A program made the translations under genes and the position numbers. Of a DNA stretch of 64,000 nucleotides, positions 53,737 to 63,093 are shown one piece after another. The DNA comes from Achromobacter veterisilvae (GTDB taxonomy: Bacteria; Pseudomonadota; Gammaproteobacteria; Burkholderiales; Burkholderiaceae_B): positions 1-64,000 of the forward strand of contig NZ_UFQC01000016.1 in assembly GCF_900496975.1 (NCBI RefSeq), given 5' to 3'. The notes beneath the pieces were generated by a model that worked only from the letters and a program-made list of their open reading frames with translations, had not been told where the DNA came from and did no database searches. Each line of letters begins with the position of its first letter. The stretch's first letter is position 1.

Positions 53737-54954
53737 ATGAAATTGCACGCACGCGGGCTGGCCGTAGGTTTGTGTCTGGGCGCCGCCCTGGTTGCCCAGG
53801 CGCACGCGGCGGACAAGCCGCCAGTGAAGATCGGCATTCTGACGGACATGTCGGGCACCTATGCCGGCATGGGGGGCGCGGGTTCGGTGGCGGCGGCGCA
53901 GTTGGCGATCGACGACTGCCTGGCCGCGGAGTGCAAGGGGATGAAGATCGACCTGGTGTCCGCGGACAACCAGAACAAGGCGGACGTGGGCGCGGCCAAG
54001 GCGCGCGAATGGTTCGACCGCGACGGCGTCACCGCCATCGCCGACCTGACCAACTCCGCCGTGGCCCTGGCGGTGCAGGGCATCGCCCGCGAAAAGAACA
54101 AGGTCGTGATGTTCTCCGGCCCGGCCACGACGGCGCTGACCAACAAGGAATGCTCGCCCGTCGGCTTCCACTGGATGTTCGACACCTATTCGCAGTCCGC
54201 CGGCGGCGCCAAGGCCACGGTGAGGGCGGGCGGCAAGTCCTGGTACTTCATCACCGTGGACTACGCCTTCGGCCACTCGCTGGAAGCCGACACGGCCAAG
54301 GCCGTGCAGGCGCTGGGCGGCACCGTGGCCGGCAGCGTGCGCCACCCCCTGAACGCGCCCGACTTCGCGTCCTATCTCCTGCAAGCGCAGGCCTCCAAGG
54401 CCCAGGTCGTGGCGCTGGCCAACGGCGGTCAGGACACGGTCAACGCGGTCAAGCAGGCGCGCGAATTCGGTATCGTGGCCGGCGGCCAGCGCCTGGTGTC
54501 GCTCCTGATCTTCCTGTCGGACCTGCGCGCGCTGGGCCTCGAAAGCGCCCAGGGCCTGTCCTACGTGGACGGCTTCTACTGGGATTACGACGACGCCACG
54601 CGCCAGTGGTCCACGCGCTTCGAGAAAGCCTTCCGCGGCCTGAAACCCACCATGACGCAGGCCGGCGTGTACTCCAGCGTGCGGCACTACCTGCGCTCGG
54701 TCGCCGCTTCCGGCAGCACCGACGGCAAGGTGGTGGCCGACAAGATGCGCGCGCTGCCCATCGAGGATCCCATCATGCGCAACGCTTCCATCCGTCCCGA
54801 TGGCCGCGTGATCCACGACATGTACCTGTATGAAGTGAAAAAGCCGTCCGAGTCCAAGGGCGGCTGGGACTATTCCAAGCTGGTGGCCACCATTCCGGCC
54901 GCCGAAGCCTTCCAGCCGTTGGCGGATTCGAGCTGCCCGCTGGTCAAGAAGTAA
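53737..54954 (+). CDS. ABC transporter substrate-binding protein, LivK-like
   Basis: Periplasmic Peripla_BP_6-type binding protein, often for amides, branched-chain amino acids or aromatics. The 405-residue precursor has a signal peptide (cleaved at about residue 24 after AQAHA). The mature start [31 protein letters not shown] is typical. No permease or ATPase genes are adjacent, so it is an orphan receptor. An orphan livGF pair lies at the window's left edge, but linkage is unproven. It is controlled presumably by the divergent LysR gene. Confidence 0.88.
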   Translation: MKLHARGLAVGLCLGAALVAQAHAADKPPVKIGILTDMSGTYAGMGGAGSVAAAQLAIDDCLAAECKGMKIDLVSADNQNKADVGAAKAREWFDRDGVTAIADLTNSAVALAVQGIAREKNKVVMFSGPATTALTNKECSPVGFHWMFDTYSQSAGGAKATVRAGGKSWYFITVDYAFGHSLEADTAKAVQALGGTVAGSVRHPLNAPDFASYLLQAQASKAQVVALANGGQDTVNAVKQAREFGIVAGGQRLVSLLIFLSDLRALGLESAQGLSYVDGFYWDYDDATRQWSTRFEKAFRGLKPTMTQAGVYSSVRHYLRSVAASGSTDGKVVADKMRALPIEDPIMRNASIRPDGRVIHDMYLYEVKKPSESKGGWDYSKLVATIPAAEAFQPLADSSCPLVKK

Positions 54955-54959
54955 ACCCG

Positions 54960-54992
54960 GGGGCGCCGGCAGGCCATTGCCGCCGGCGCCCC
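54960..54992 (+). terminator. Strong stem-loop after the LivK-like gene
   Basis: GGGGCGCCGGC (54960-54970) and GCCGGCGCCCC (54982-54992) with extra GGC/GCC pairing in the 11-base loop. No T-run. It may attenuate reading into mmsA. Confidence 0.6.
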
Positions 54993-55048
54993 AATATCCA
55001 TGTACGCGGATTCCATCCGCATCGACCATGCAGTGTGAGGAGCATCAA

Positions 55049-56542
55049 ATGAGTGAAGTCCCGCGCGTTCCGCTATTGATCGGCGGCAAGCTAGTGCAGT
55101 CCAAAACCACCGAATGGCGAGACGTGATCAATCCCGCCACCCAGGAGGTCGTCGCCAAGGTTCCCTTCGCCACCCGCGAAGAACTGGACCTGGCCGTCTC
55201 CAACGCCAAGGAGGCCTTTCAGACCTGGCGCAACAGCGGGCAGGGCATGCGGATGCGCGTCATGCTGAAGTTCCAGGAGCTGCTGCGCGCCAATACCGGC
55301 AAGCTGGCCGAGATGATCACCCGCGAGCACGGCAAGACCCTGCCGGACGCCGAGGGCGAGGTCGGCCGCGGCCTGGAAGTGGTCGAGCACGCCTGCTCGA
55401 TCGCCAACCTGCAATTGGGCGAATACGCCGAAAACGCCGCGTCGGGCATCGACGTCTATACGCTGATCCAGCCGCTGGGCGTGTGCGCGGGTATCACCGC
55501 GTTCAACTTCCCCGTGATGCTGCCCTGCTTCATGTTCCCGATCGCCGTGGCTTGCGGCAATACCTTCGTGCTCAAGCCCTCCGAACAGGATCCGACGGCC
55601 TCGTTGTTCCTGGCGCAGCTTGCGCTGGAAGCCGGCCTGCCGCCGGGCGTACTGAACGTCGTGCACGGCGGTCCGGAAACCGCCAACGGCCTGTGCGAAC
55701 ACCCCGACATCAAGGCCGTGTCGTTCATCGGCTCGACCCGCGTGGGCACCGAGATCTACAACCGCGCGTCGGCCGCGGGCAAGCGCTGCCAGTCCATGAT
55801 GGGCGCCAAGAACCACTGCGTGGTCCTGCCGGACGCCGATCCCGAAGTCGCGCTGAACCAACTGCTGGGCGCCGCCTTCGGCGCGGCCGGCCAGCGTTGC
55901 ATGGCCTCGTCGGTGGCCGTGCTGGTCGGCGACGCGCGCAATTGGCTGCCCGACTTCGTCGAGCGCGCGAAGAAGCTCAAGGTCAATTCCGGCACCGACC
56001 GCGCGGCCGACCTGGGCCCGCTGGTTTCGCCCAATGCCAAGAAGCGCGTCGAGAGCCTGATCCAGAAAGGCGTGGACGAGGGCGCCAAGCTGCTGCTGGA
56101 CGGCCGCAACCTGCAAGTGCCGGGCTTCGAGCAGGGCAACTTCGTGGGCCCGACGATCTTCGACGGCGTCAGCGAAAACATGACCATCTACACCGAAGAG
56201 ATCTTCGGCCCGGTCCTGTGCGTGGTGGGCGCCGAAACGCTGGAGGACGCGGTGGCGTTCATCAACCGCAACCCCAACGGCAACGGCGTTGCGCTGTTCA
56301 CCCAGGACGGCGGCGCGGCCCGCTACTTCCAGAACAATATCGACGTGGGCCAGGTGGGCATCAACGTGCCGATTCCGGTGCCGGTGGCCTGGTTCAGCTT
56401 CACCGGTTCGCGCGGCTCCAAGCTGGGCGACCTGGGCCCCAACGGCAAGCAGGCGGTGCAGTTCTGGACGCAGACCAAGACGGTCACCGCGCGCTGGTCG
56501 GCCCATGCCAAGAGCGTGAACACCACGATTACGATGCGCTGA
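55049..56542 (+). CDS. mmsA: CoA-acylating methylmalonate-semialdehyde dehydrogenase
   Basis: Oxidises methylmalonate semialdehyde (valine breakdown) or malonate semialdehyde to propionyl-CoA or acetyl-CoA. The 497-residue aldehyde dehydrogenase has [28 protein letters not shown], and the catalytic Cys in [11 protein letters not shown]. The start MSEVPR has GAGGAG upstream; a longer frame from 54977 is not conserved. The position after an amino-acid-binding protein suggests a shared role in branched-chain or beta-amino acid use. mmsB is not visible. Confidence 0.94.
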   Translation: MSEVPRVPLLIGGKLVQSKTTEWRDVINPATQEVVAKVPFATREELDLAVSNAKEAFQTWRNSGQGMRMRVMLKFQELLRANTGKLAEMITREHGKTLPDAEGEVGRGLEVVEHACSIANLQLGEYAENAASGIDVYTLIQPLGVCAGITAFNFPVMLPCFMFPIAVACGNTFVLKPSEQDPTASLFLAQLALEAGLPPGVLNVVHGGPETANGLCEHPDIKAVSFIGSTRVGTEIYNRASAAGKRCQSMMGAKNHCVVLPDADPEVALNQLLGAAFGAAGQRCMASSVAVLVGDARNWLPDFVERAKKLKVNSGTDRAADLGPLVSPNAKKRVESLIQKGVDEGAKLLLDGRNLQVPGFEQGNFVGPTIFDGVSENMTIYTEEIFGPVLCVVGAETLEDAVAFINRNPNGNGVALFTQDGGAARYFQNNIDVGQVGINVPIPVPVAWFSFTGSRGSKLGDLGPNGKQAVQFWTQTKTVTARWSAHAKSVNTTITMR

Positions 56543-56636
56543 AAGGGGGACGTCTTGCACCTAAGCTTATATAAATAAGTCATATAACAAGGCGTCCTTA
56601 TTACTTATAATTGGTCCGTCTATCAGGGGCCAATTC
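56543..56636. promoter_or_regulatory. AT-rich cysB promoter region
   Basis: Markedly AT-rich for this genome (TTATATAAATAAGTC and following). TATAAT at 56606-56611 is a −10 candidate. Repeated ATAA/TTAT words fit the AT-rich, loosely conserved sites of CysB-type autoregulators, but no exact motif can be assigned. Confidence 0.5.
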
Positions 56637-57581
56637 ATGAACCTGCAGCAATTTCGTTTCGTGCGGGAAACCATCCGGCGCGACTTCAATCTGACCGAAG
56701 CCGCCCGGATGCTCTACACCTCCCAACCGGGGGTATCCAAGGCGATCATCGAGTTCGAAGACGAACTGGGCATCAAGATCTTCGAACGGCATGGAAAACG
56801 CATCAAAGGGCTGACCAAGCCGGGCCTGGCGGTATCGCAGGTCATCGACCGCATCATGCGCGAAGTGGACAACCTCAAGAAGGTCAGCGACGAGTTCGCG
56901 CGCCGCGACGAGGGCGGGCTGGTGATCGCTTGCACGCACACCCAGGCGCGCTACCTGCTGCCGCGGGTCATTCCCGCGTTCCGCAAGCAATTCCCCAAGG
57001 TGCACCTGTCGCTGGCCGAAGGCAGCCCCGCGCAACTGGCGGAAATGGTGCTGCACGAACAGGCCGACCTGGCGCTGGCGACGGAATCGCTGGCGCTCAC
57101 GCCCGGCCTTGCAACGCTGCCGGTCTATGCCTGGGAGCACACCGTGGTGGTGCGCCCGGACCATCCGCTGGCCGAACTGACTTCCAGCGCAGCCAAGCGG
57201 CTGTCGCTGGCGCAACTGGCCGAATTCCCCATCGTGACCTATGACCGCGCCTTCACCGGCCGCAGCACCATAGACGAGATCTTCGCGAACCAGGGCATCC
57301 ATCCGGACATCGTGCTGGAAGCCATCGACGCCGACGTGATCAAGACCTACGTCGACGTGGGCCTGGGCATCGGCATCATCGCCGGCGTGGCCTACGATCC
57401 GCGGCGCGACTCGAACCTGGTGGGGCTGCCCGTGGGCCATCTGTTCGGCACGCATACGACTCGCGTGGGCGTGAAGGCGGGCGTGTTCCTGCGAGACTAC
57501 GTCTACACCTTCCTGGAAATGCTGGCGCCGTCCCTCACCCGGGCCGTGGTGACGGAAGCCGTGCAGGGCACGTCCAAGTAG
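56637..57581 (+). CDS. cysB: CysB-family LysR regulator of sulfur assimilation
   Basis: A 314-residue LysR-type activator of cysteine synthesis and sulfate or sulfonate uptake. The N-terminus MNLQQFRFVRETIRRDFNLTEAARMLYTSQPGVSKAI is the CysB/Cbl form. The C-terminal domain includes the inducer-binding segment (CTHTQARYLLP). CysB and Cbl cannot be cleanly separated; CysB is preferred. Its terminator is at 57615-57640. Confidence 0.9.
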   Translation: MNLQQFRFVRETIRRDFNLTEAARMLYTSQPGVSKAIIEFEDELGIKIFERHGKRIKGLTKPGLAVSQVIDRIMREVDNLKKVSDEFARRDEGGLVIACTHTQARYLLPRVIPAFRKQFPKVHLSLAEGSPAQLAEMVLHEQADLALATESLALTPGLATLPVYAWEHTVVVRPDHPLAELTSSAAKRLSLAQLAEFPIVTYDRAFTGRSTIDEIFANQGIHPDIVLEAIDADVIKTYVDVGLGIGIIAGVAYDPRRDSNLVGLPVGHLFGTHTTRVGVKAGVFLRDYVYTFLEMLAPSLTRAVVTEAVQGTSK

Positions 57582-57614
57582 GCGCCCCACGGCCTTCCCG
57601 CATGCGAACCAGCG

Positions 57615-57640
57615 CGGCGCCTTCGGGCGCCGTTTTTTTT
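57615..57640 (+). terminator. cysB terminator
   Basis: CGGCGCC (57615-57621), TTCG tetraloop, GGCGCCG (57626-57632), then eight T. Confidence 0.9.
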
Positions 57641-57722
57641 CCGGCGGCGCGAGATCTCGCTATCCCTCCACGCAGGCTCATAAAAATAATTAAATAAGAA
57701 CTGATCTCATTTAAGTTGACTA

Positions 57723-57741
57723 AACAATAGGAATCATTATC
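57723..57741. promoter_or_regulatory. Fur-box-like site upstream of the DUF2325 gene
   Basis: Nineteen bases matching 14 positions of the consensus GATAATGATAATCATTATC; the right half AATCATTATC matches throughout. It is 37 bases before the DUF2325 ATG in a locally AT-rich stretch. The regulator cannot be proven from sequence. Confidence 0.6.
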
Positions 57742-57777
57742 ATTACACCTAGTCTCAACGACCCAGTGAGGTTCATC

Positions 57778-58101
57778 ATGACGGCAGGACTCAGTGCAGT
57801 GGTAGTGGGGGCCGACCGCCTCGGCAACATTCCCGACCTTCTCAAAGGACACAATATTTCGATCACGCACCACATCAGCGGACGTGATCCTTCGCATCAA
57901 AAGAAGACGCTGCAACTGCCTTCGGGCACCCAGTTGGTCATCCTGCTGACCGACTTCCTGGGCCACAACGTCATGAAGACCTTCCGCAACGCGGCGCAGC
58001 GCGGCGGCATCCGGGTCGTGGCTTGTCGGCGTTCGGTATGCAGCATGCAGCAGGCCTTGCAGCAATGCGGCCTGTGCTCGCGCGCGGGCACGGTGCACTA
58101 A
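57778..58101 (+). CDS. DUF2325 domain protein
   Basis: A 107-residue cytoplasmic protein of the DUF2325 family. It has a Rossmann-like start (LSAVVVGADRLGNIPDLLKG) and a C-terminal cysteine-rich segment, RVVACRRSVCSMQQALQQCGLC (four Cys), possibly metal-binding. GAGG is six bases before the ATG at 57778; a GTG at 57766 is rejected. The upstream Fur-like box suggests iron-regulated expression. The function is unknown; a metal-related role is inference. Confidence 0.8.
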   Translation: MTAGLSAVVVGADRLGNIPDLLKGHNISITHHISGRDPSHQKKTLQLPSGTQLVILLTDFLGHNVMKTFRNAAQRGGIRVVACRRSVCSMQQALQQCGLCSRAGTVH

Positions 58102-58186
58102 GCAGCGGCCGCCGCCTGCCGCGGCCGGACAAGAAAACTGGGGAGGCCGAAACGGCCTGCGGCCTATAAGCCGCGAAGAGAAACGA

Positions 58187-58220
58187 AAACGCCGCCGGAC
58201 TGGAAAGTCCGGCGGCGTTT
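58187..58220. terminator. Bidirectional terminator between DUF2325 and NlpC genes
   Basis: AAACGCCGCCGGACT (58187-58201), GGAA loop, AGTCCGGCGGCGTTT (58206-58220); a 15-base perfect stem with A- and T-runs at its ends. Confidence 0.85.
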
Positions 58221-58254
58221 TGCTTGTCTTGTACGAAGAGCCGGGCGCGGGGGA

Positions 58255-58914
58255 TCAGTTGGCCGCGCGCGCGGAGGCCATCAGGCTGTTGTCCAGGCGG
58301 CGCGCGCCGTTGTAGCGCTTGGCCCAGTAGGTCATGGCCATGCTTTCGACGCGGACCACGCCGCCGGCGCTGGGCGAGTGCACGAAGCGGTCGTCGCCCA
58401 GGTAGATGCCGACGTGCGAATAGCGGCGGCCCAGCGTATTGAAGAAGACCAGGTCGCCGGCCTTCAGTTCGTTCTTGTTGACGGCGATGCCCTGTTGCGC
58501 CATGTCGGCGGCATTGCGCGGCAGTTTCAGGCCCAGCGAGCGTTCGACCGTGTAGCTGACCAGCCCGCTGCAATCGAATCCGGTATCGGGGGAAGTGCCG
58601 CCGAAGCGGTAGCGGATGCCCAGGTAGTTCAGGGCTTCGCTGACCATGGCGTTGTCGCTGTTCACGCCCGTGTGGGCCTGCTGGCGTTCGCGCTTGAACT
58701 TATGCACCACCAGCATGCCGATGGGGTCATCGGCGGTGGCGACCCACTCCATTTCGTAGGGGTCGATCTCCGACGTATAGGCGGTTGACTTTTGGTTCAT
58801 ACCGGCACAACCTGCCAGACCCGCCACGCACGCTACCAGCGCCAGCAAACGCAGACCGCGAGTTGCCTGGCCAGTGGATGAATTCTGTCGCGCGCGTGTG
58901 GAGTGTCGATGCAT
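58255..58914 (-). CDS. NlpC/P60-family lipoprotein peptidase
   Basis: Peptidoglycan endopeptidase of the Spr/NlpC type, anchored to the outer membrane. The 219-residue precursor has a lipobox LAGC (Cys36). The catalytic Cys115 is in FDCSGL and His167 in YSHVGIYLG. The third residue is probably the histidine in FVHS. The hydrophobic core begins at about residue 21, so the annotated start may be early. Confidence 0.9.
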   Translation of the reverse strand: MHRHSTRARQNSSTGQATRGLRLLALVACVAGLAGCAGMNQKSTAYTSEIDPYEMEWVATADDPIGMLVVHKFKRERQQAHTGVNSDNAMVSEALNYLGIRYRFGGTSPDTGFDCSGLVSYTVERSLGLKLPRNAADMAQQGIAVNKNELKAGDLVFFNTLGRRYSHVGIYLGDDRFVHSPSAGGVVRVESMAMTYWAKRYNGARRLDNSLMASARAAN

Positions 58915-59201
58915 TCGCCAGGGGATGATTTGCGGATAACGGCAAAAAACACGGGATTCGCCGTGAATCTGGCCGAGATGTCAGCAAAATCAACATTTTT
59001 GTACAACTTCGCGGGGATTCTACCAAACTTTCAAGACCGGTTCGCTACGTTACCGGCTTAAATGTCCATGCAGCGTGGACGCCTGGTGGAACTTTTTGAC
59101 TTGCGGCAAGCCTCGTGCAAGGTTCGCCTACCAAAATGACCGAAAGATCCAAAAAGAAAGCAATCAGTCTTAAGGCTTACGAACGATAACAGGAGACATA
59201 A
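58915..59201. promoter_or_regulatory. Divergent NlpC/prpE intergenic region
   Basis: About 290 bases without a gene. AGGAGAC lies just before the prpE ATG. No reliable promoter pair was assigned. The T-rich stretch around 58990 is a likely NlpC gene promoter zone. Confidence 0.4.
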
Positions 59202-61091
59202 ATGCAAAAAACCCGGGATTTCCATTACCGCTCAGTGCACGATCGCGATGCATTCTGGCGGGAAGAGGCCGGCCGCATTCATTGGGAGACGCCGTTCGAG
59301 TCTGTGCTGGATTTCTCCCGGCCGCCGTTCGCCAAATGGTTCACGGGCGGCCGGACCAACCTCTGCTACAACGCCGTCGACCGCTGGCTGCCGACCCAGG
59401 CCGACGCGCCGGCCCTGATCTGGGTGTCCACCGAGGTGGACCGCGAGTGCGTCTATACCCGCCAGGACGTCTTCGAAGAGGTCAATGCCGCCGCCGCCAT
59501 GCTCAAGGAACTGGGAGTGGGACGGGGCGACCGCGTGCTGCTCTACATGCCGATGGTGCCGGAGGCGGTGTTCACGATGCTGGCCTGCGCCCGGATCGGG
59601 GCGGTGCATTCCGTCGTGTTCGGCGGTTTTGCCTCGGTCAACCTGGCCCAGCGCATCGACGACGCCGCGCCCAAGGTCGTCGTCTGCACCGACGGCGGGT
59701 CCCGCGCCGGCAAGGTCGTGCCCTACAAGCCGCTGCTGGACCGGGCGCTGGCCCTGGCCAAGACGCCGCCGGCCTCGGTCGTGGTGTTCGACCGCGGCCT
59801 GGCCCCGTTCGAGCCCGTGGCGGGGCGCGACCTGGACTACGCGACCCTGCGCGAACGCCACCGCGGCGCCCGGGTGCCGGTCGAATGGCTGGAATCGTCC
59901 GAACCGAGCTACATCCTCTATACCTCCGGCACCACCGGCCGCCCCAAGGGCGTGCAGCGCGACACGGGCGGCTACGCCGTGGCGCTGGCCTCGTCCATGG
60001 AATACATCTTCAACGGGAAGGCGGGCGATACGTTCTTCTGCACCAGCGACATCGGCTGGGTGGTGGGCCATTCCTATATCGTCTACGGTCCCCTGATAGG
60101 CGGGCAGGCCACGGTGCTGTACGAAGGCACGCCGGTGCGGCCCGATGGCGCGATCCTGTGGAAGCTGGTGGAACAGTTCGAGGTCAACACGCTGTTTTCG
60201 GCGCCGACCGCGGTGCGCGTGCTCAAGCGCCAGGATCCGGCCTTGCTCAAGCAGCACGACCTGTCGTCGCTGCGCGCGGTGTACCTGGCGGGCGAGCCCC
60301 TGGACGAGCCGACGGCGCAATGGATTTCCAGCGGCCTGGGCAAACCCATCATCGACAATTACTGGCAGACGGAATCGGGCTGGCCGATCCTCTCGGCCCA
60401 GCCGGGCGTGGAGCAAGTGCCCACCCGCTACGGCAGCCCGTCCTTTCCCGTGTACGGCTTCGACGCGCGCATCGTCAGCGAATCCACCGGCGAGGACCTG
60501 GGCCCCGGCCAGAAGGGCGTGGTGGCCATCGTGCCGCCGCTGCCGCCGGGGGCGATGTCCACCATCTGGGGCGACGACGAACGCTTCGTGCAGACCTACT
60601 TCACGTCCATCCCCGGGCGCCAGGTGTATTCCACGTTCGATTGGGGCCTGGTGGACGATGACGGCTACTGGTTCATTCTGGGTCGCACGGACGATGTGAT
60701 CAACGTGGCGGGCCACCGGCTGGGCACGCGCGAGATCGAGGAATCCGTCAACAGCCATGCCCTCATCGCCGAATGCGCGGTGGTGGGCGTGGCGGACGCG
60801 CTCAAGGGGCAGGTGGCCATGGCGTTCGCCGTGCTGAAGAATCCCGCCGGCGCCGAAACGCCGGAGGGGGCAAAACAACTGGAAGGCGATATCATGCGGC
60901 TGGTGGAAGATCAGCTCGGAGCGGTGGCCAGGCCCGCCCGGATCCGGTTCGTGGGCGCGTTGCCCAAGACCCGTTCCGGCAAGGTGCTGCGCCGCGCGAT
61001 CGTCGCGGTATGCGAAGGACGCGATCCCGGGGACCTGACGACCATCGAAGACCCAACCGCCCTGGAACAGATCAAGGAGTCGCTGCAATGA
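59202..61091 (+). CDS. prpE: Propionate--CoA ligase
   Basis: AMP-forming acyl-CoA synthetase that activates propionate for the methylcitrate cycle. The 629-residue protein has the ATP-binding YTSGTTGRPKGVQRD, YWQTESGW, GRTDDVINVAGHRLGTREIEE and the acetylatable lysine in PKTRSGKVLRR. It is close to PrpE rather than AcsA in overall length and in the initial residues (FWREEAGRIHWETPFESVLDFS). It overlaps the next gene (ATGA). No prpBC is in view. Confidence 0.93.
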   Translation: MQKTRDFHYRSVHDRDAFWREEAGRIHWETPFESVLDFSRPPFAKWFTGGRTNLCYNAVDRWLPTQADAPALIWVSTEVDRECVYTRQDVFEEVNAAAAMLKELGVGRGDRVLLYMPMVPEAVFTMLACARIGAVHSVVFGGFASVNLAQRIDDAAPKVVVCTDGGSRAGKVVPYKPLLDRALALAKTPPASVVVFDRGLAPFEPVAGRDLDYATLRERHRGARVPVEWLESSEPSYILYTSGTTGRPKGVQRDTGGYAVALASSMEYIFNGKAGDTFFCTSDIGWVVGHSYIVYGPLIGGQATVLYEGTPVRPDGAILWKLVEQFEVNTLFSAPTAVRVLKRQDPALLKQHDLSSLRAVYLAGEPLDEPTAQWISSGLGKPIIDNYWQTESGWPILSAQPGVEQVPTRYGSPSFPVYGFDARIVSESTGEDLGPGQKGVVAIVPPLPPGAMSTIWGDDERFVQTYFTSIPGRQVYSTFDWGLVDDDGYWFILGRTDDVINVAGHRLGTREIEESVNSHALIAECAVVGVADALKGQVAMAFAVLKNPAGAETPEGAKQLEGDIMRLVEDQLGAVARPARIRFVGALPKTRSGKVLRRAIVAVCEGRDPGDLTTIEDPTALEQIKESLQ

Positions 61092-61495
61092 ATACCAAAC
61101 CCGTGCTGAGCGCCGAAGACGTCAAGAAAGTCCTGGCCGCGGCCGAAGCACACGCCCTGCAGAACAAGTGGGCCGTCACCATCGCCGTGGTCGACGATGG
61201 CGGCCACCTGCTGGGCATGCTGCGCCTGGACGATGCCGCCCCGATCTCGGCGCACATCGCTCCCGCGAAGGCCAAGACCGCCGCGCTGGGCCGCCGCGAG
61301 TCGCGCGTCTACGAAGAAATGATCAACAACGGCCGCTACTCGTTCCTGTCGGCCCCGCTGATCGACGGCCTGCTGGAAGGCGGCGTGCCGGTCGTGGCCG
61401 GCGGCCACGTGGTGGGCGCGGTCGGCGTGTCGGGCGTGAAGTCGACCGAAGACGTGCAGATCGCGCAAGCAGGCATCGCCGCCCTGGGGCTATGA
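61088..61495 (+). CDS. GlcG/HbpS-family heme-binding-type protein
   Basis: A 135-residue protein of the GlcG/HbpS (DUF336) family, with LSAEDVKKVLAAAEAHALQNKWAVTIAVVDDGGHLLGMLRLD and GGVPVVAGGHVVGAVGVSG. Family members bind heme or cobalamin or modify metabolites, but the role here is unknown. Overlaps of ATGA on both sides, with prpE and the transporter, show it is part of a coupled triplet. Confidence 0.85.
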   Translation: MNTKPVLSAEDVKKVLAAAEAHALQNKWAVTIAVVDDGGHLLGMLRLDDAAPISAHIAPAKAKTAALGRRESRVYEEMINNGRYSFLSAPLIDGLLEGGVPVVAGGHVVGAVGVSGVKSTEDVQIAQAGIAALGL

Positions 61496-62802
61496 GCCTG
61501 CCGAGGCAGGACGCCGGAGCGGGGGGCGACAGCCCCCTGAATCCGGGCGTGGCCAAACGCGAAGTCTGGGCCTGGGCCATGTACGACTTCGCCAATTCCG
61601 GCTACACCACCGTGATCCTCACGGCGGTGTTCAGCACCTATTTCGTCGGCGTGGTGGGCGGGCGCGCCCCGTGGGCCACGCTGGCCTGGACCGCGGCCCT
61701 GTCGCTGTCCTATCTGCTCATCATGCTGACCATGCCCAGTCTGGGCGCCCGCGCGGACGCGCGCGCGGGCAAGCGCCGCCTGCTCTACACGAGCACGGTG
61801 GGCTGCGTCGCCGCCACCCTGGTGCTGACCCAGGCGGGGCCCGGCGACGTCTGGCTGGCGCTGGCCGCCATCGTCATCTCCAATTACTGCTATTGCGTGG
61901 GCGAATCCGTGGTCGCGGCCTTCCTGCCCGAACTCGCCAAGCCCGCCGCGCTGGGGCGGGTGTCGGGGTGGGGCTGGAGCTTCGGCTATTGCGGCGGCAT
62001 GCTCACCCTGGGCCTGTCGCTGGTCGTCGTGACGCTGGCGGAGGCGCGCGGCGCGACGGCCGAGCATTTCGTGCCCTGGGTCATCGTCGTCACCTGCTCG
62101 GTGTTCGCGCTGGCGGCGCTGCCGTCGTTCTTCCTGCTGCGTGAACGCGCGAAGCCGCAGGCCGGCCAGCCCGAGGCGCTGCACATGTTCAAGCGCCTGG
62201 CCTATGCCTGGCGCGAAACCGGGCAGCACTTTCCGGAATTCCGCCGGCTGCTCATGTGCATCGCCTGCTACCAGGCCGGGATTTCGGTGGTGATCACGCT
62301 GGCGGCCGTGTACGCCTCGGAAGTCATGGGCTTCACCACGCCCCAGATCATGCTGCTGGTGTTCACCGTGAACATCGGCGCGGCGGCGGGGGCGTTCTCG
62401 TTCGGCTACGTGCAGGACCGCATCGGGCACAAGCCCGCGCTGGCCATGACGCTGGTCGGCTGGATCGCGATGGTGCTGGTGGCCTACGCCGCCGTCACGG
62501 CGCCGGTGTTCTGGGTGGCCGCCACGCTGGCCGGGCTGTGCATGGGCACCACCCAGAGCGCGGGCCGGGCCATGACCGGCGCGCTCGCGCCCGCGGGCCG
62601 GCTGGCCGAGTTCTTTTCGCTCTGGACCTTCTCGGTGCAACTGGCCGCCGTGATCGGCCCGCTGACCTACGGCCTGGTGACGTGGGCTACGCACGGCAAC
62701 CACCGGCTGGCGATCCTGGTGACCGGCCTGTTCTTCGTGGGCGGCCTCATCCTTTTGTCGCGCGTGGACATGAAGCGCGGCCTGGCCCGGCAGGCGGCGT
62801 GA
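61492..62802 (+). CDS. UMF1-family major facilitator transporter
   Basis: A 436-residue membrane protein with about 12 hydrophobic segments. The signature REVWAWAMYDFANSGYTTVILTAVFSTYF belongs to the UMF1 (Atg22-like) branch of the major facilitator superfamily, whose bacterial substrates are mostly unknown. The ATG overlaps the previous stop. The operon partner prpE suggests import or efflux of a small carboxylate, but this is inference. Confidence 0.88.
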   Translation: MSLPRQDAGAGGDSPLNPGVAKREVWAWAMYDFANSGYTTVILTAVFSTYFVGVVGGRAPWATLAWTAALSLSYLLIMLTMPSLGARADARAGKRRLLYTSTVGCVAATLVLTQAGPGDVWLALAAIVISNYCYCVGESVVAAFLPELAKPAALGRVSGWGWSFGYCGGMLTLGLSLVVVTLAEARGATAEHFVPWVIVVTCSVFALAALPSFFLLRERAKPQAGQPEALHMFKRLAYAWRETGQHFPEFRRLLMCIACYQAGISVVITLAAVYASEVMGFTTPQIMLLVFTVNIGAAAGAFSFGYVQDRIGHKPALAMTLVGWIAMVLVAYAAVTAPVFWVAATLAGLCMGTTQSAGRAMTGALAPAGRLAEFFSLWTFSVQLAAVIGPLTYGLVTWATHGNHRLAILVTGLFFVGGLILLSRVDMKRGLARQAA

Positions 62803-62856
62803 AGCCCGCGGCTCGCGGAAGCGGGGCCGCGGCTGCTATCCTTACGGTCTGCCCAG

Positions 62857-62883
62857 CGGCGCCGCTTTCGCTAAGCGGCGCCG
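62857..62883 (+). repeat. Perfect hairpin downstream of the UMF1 transporter gene
   Basis: CGGCGCCGCTT (62857-62867), TCGCT loop, AAGCGGCGCCG (62873-62883). No T-run. It may stabilise the 3' end of the transcript. Confidence 0.6.
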
Positions 62884-62978
62884 GTGCGCAGTTTGCTTGT
62901 GCATGCCGCCAGCTCGATGCCTTCCGGCCTGTCTCGCCCGAGACCGGCATTGCCGAAGCTCCGCGCTCCTGCGCCATT

Positions 62979-62998
62979 GCGGGCTCCGGCCCGCATTT
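62979..62998 (+). terminator. Terminator-like hairpin before acs
   Basis: GCGGGC (62979-62984), TCCG, GCCCGC (62989-62994), then ATTTT. Weak but plausible end of the prpE-UMF1 unit. Confidence 0.5.
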
Positions 62999-63093
62999 TG
63001 CGTAAGGTGCCCGTAAGAGCGTGGCGATACGGTTGCAGGTGGGTAATAAAAAAGCGGCATAAACAACAGAATCACCGATTGGAGACAAAGATC

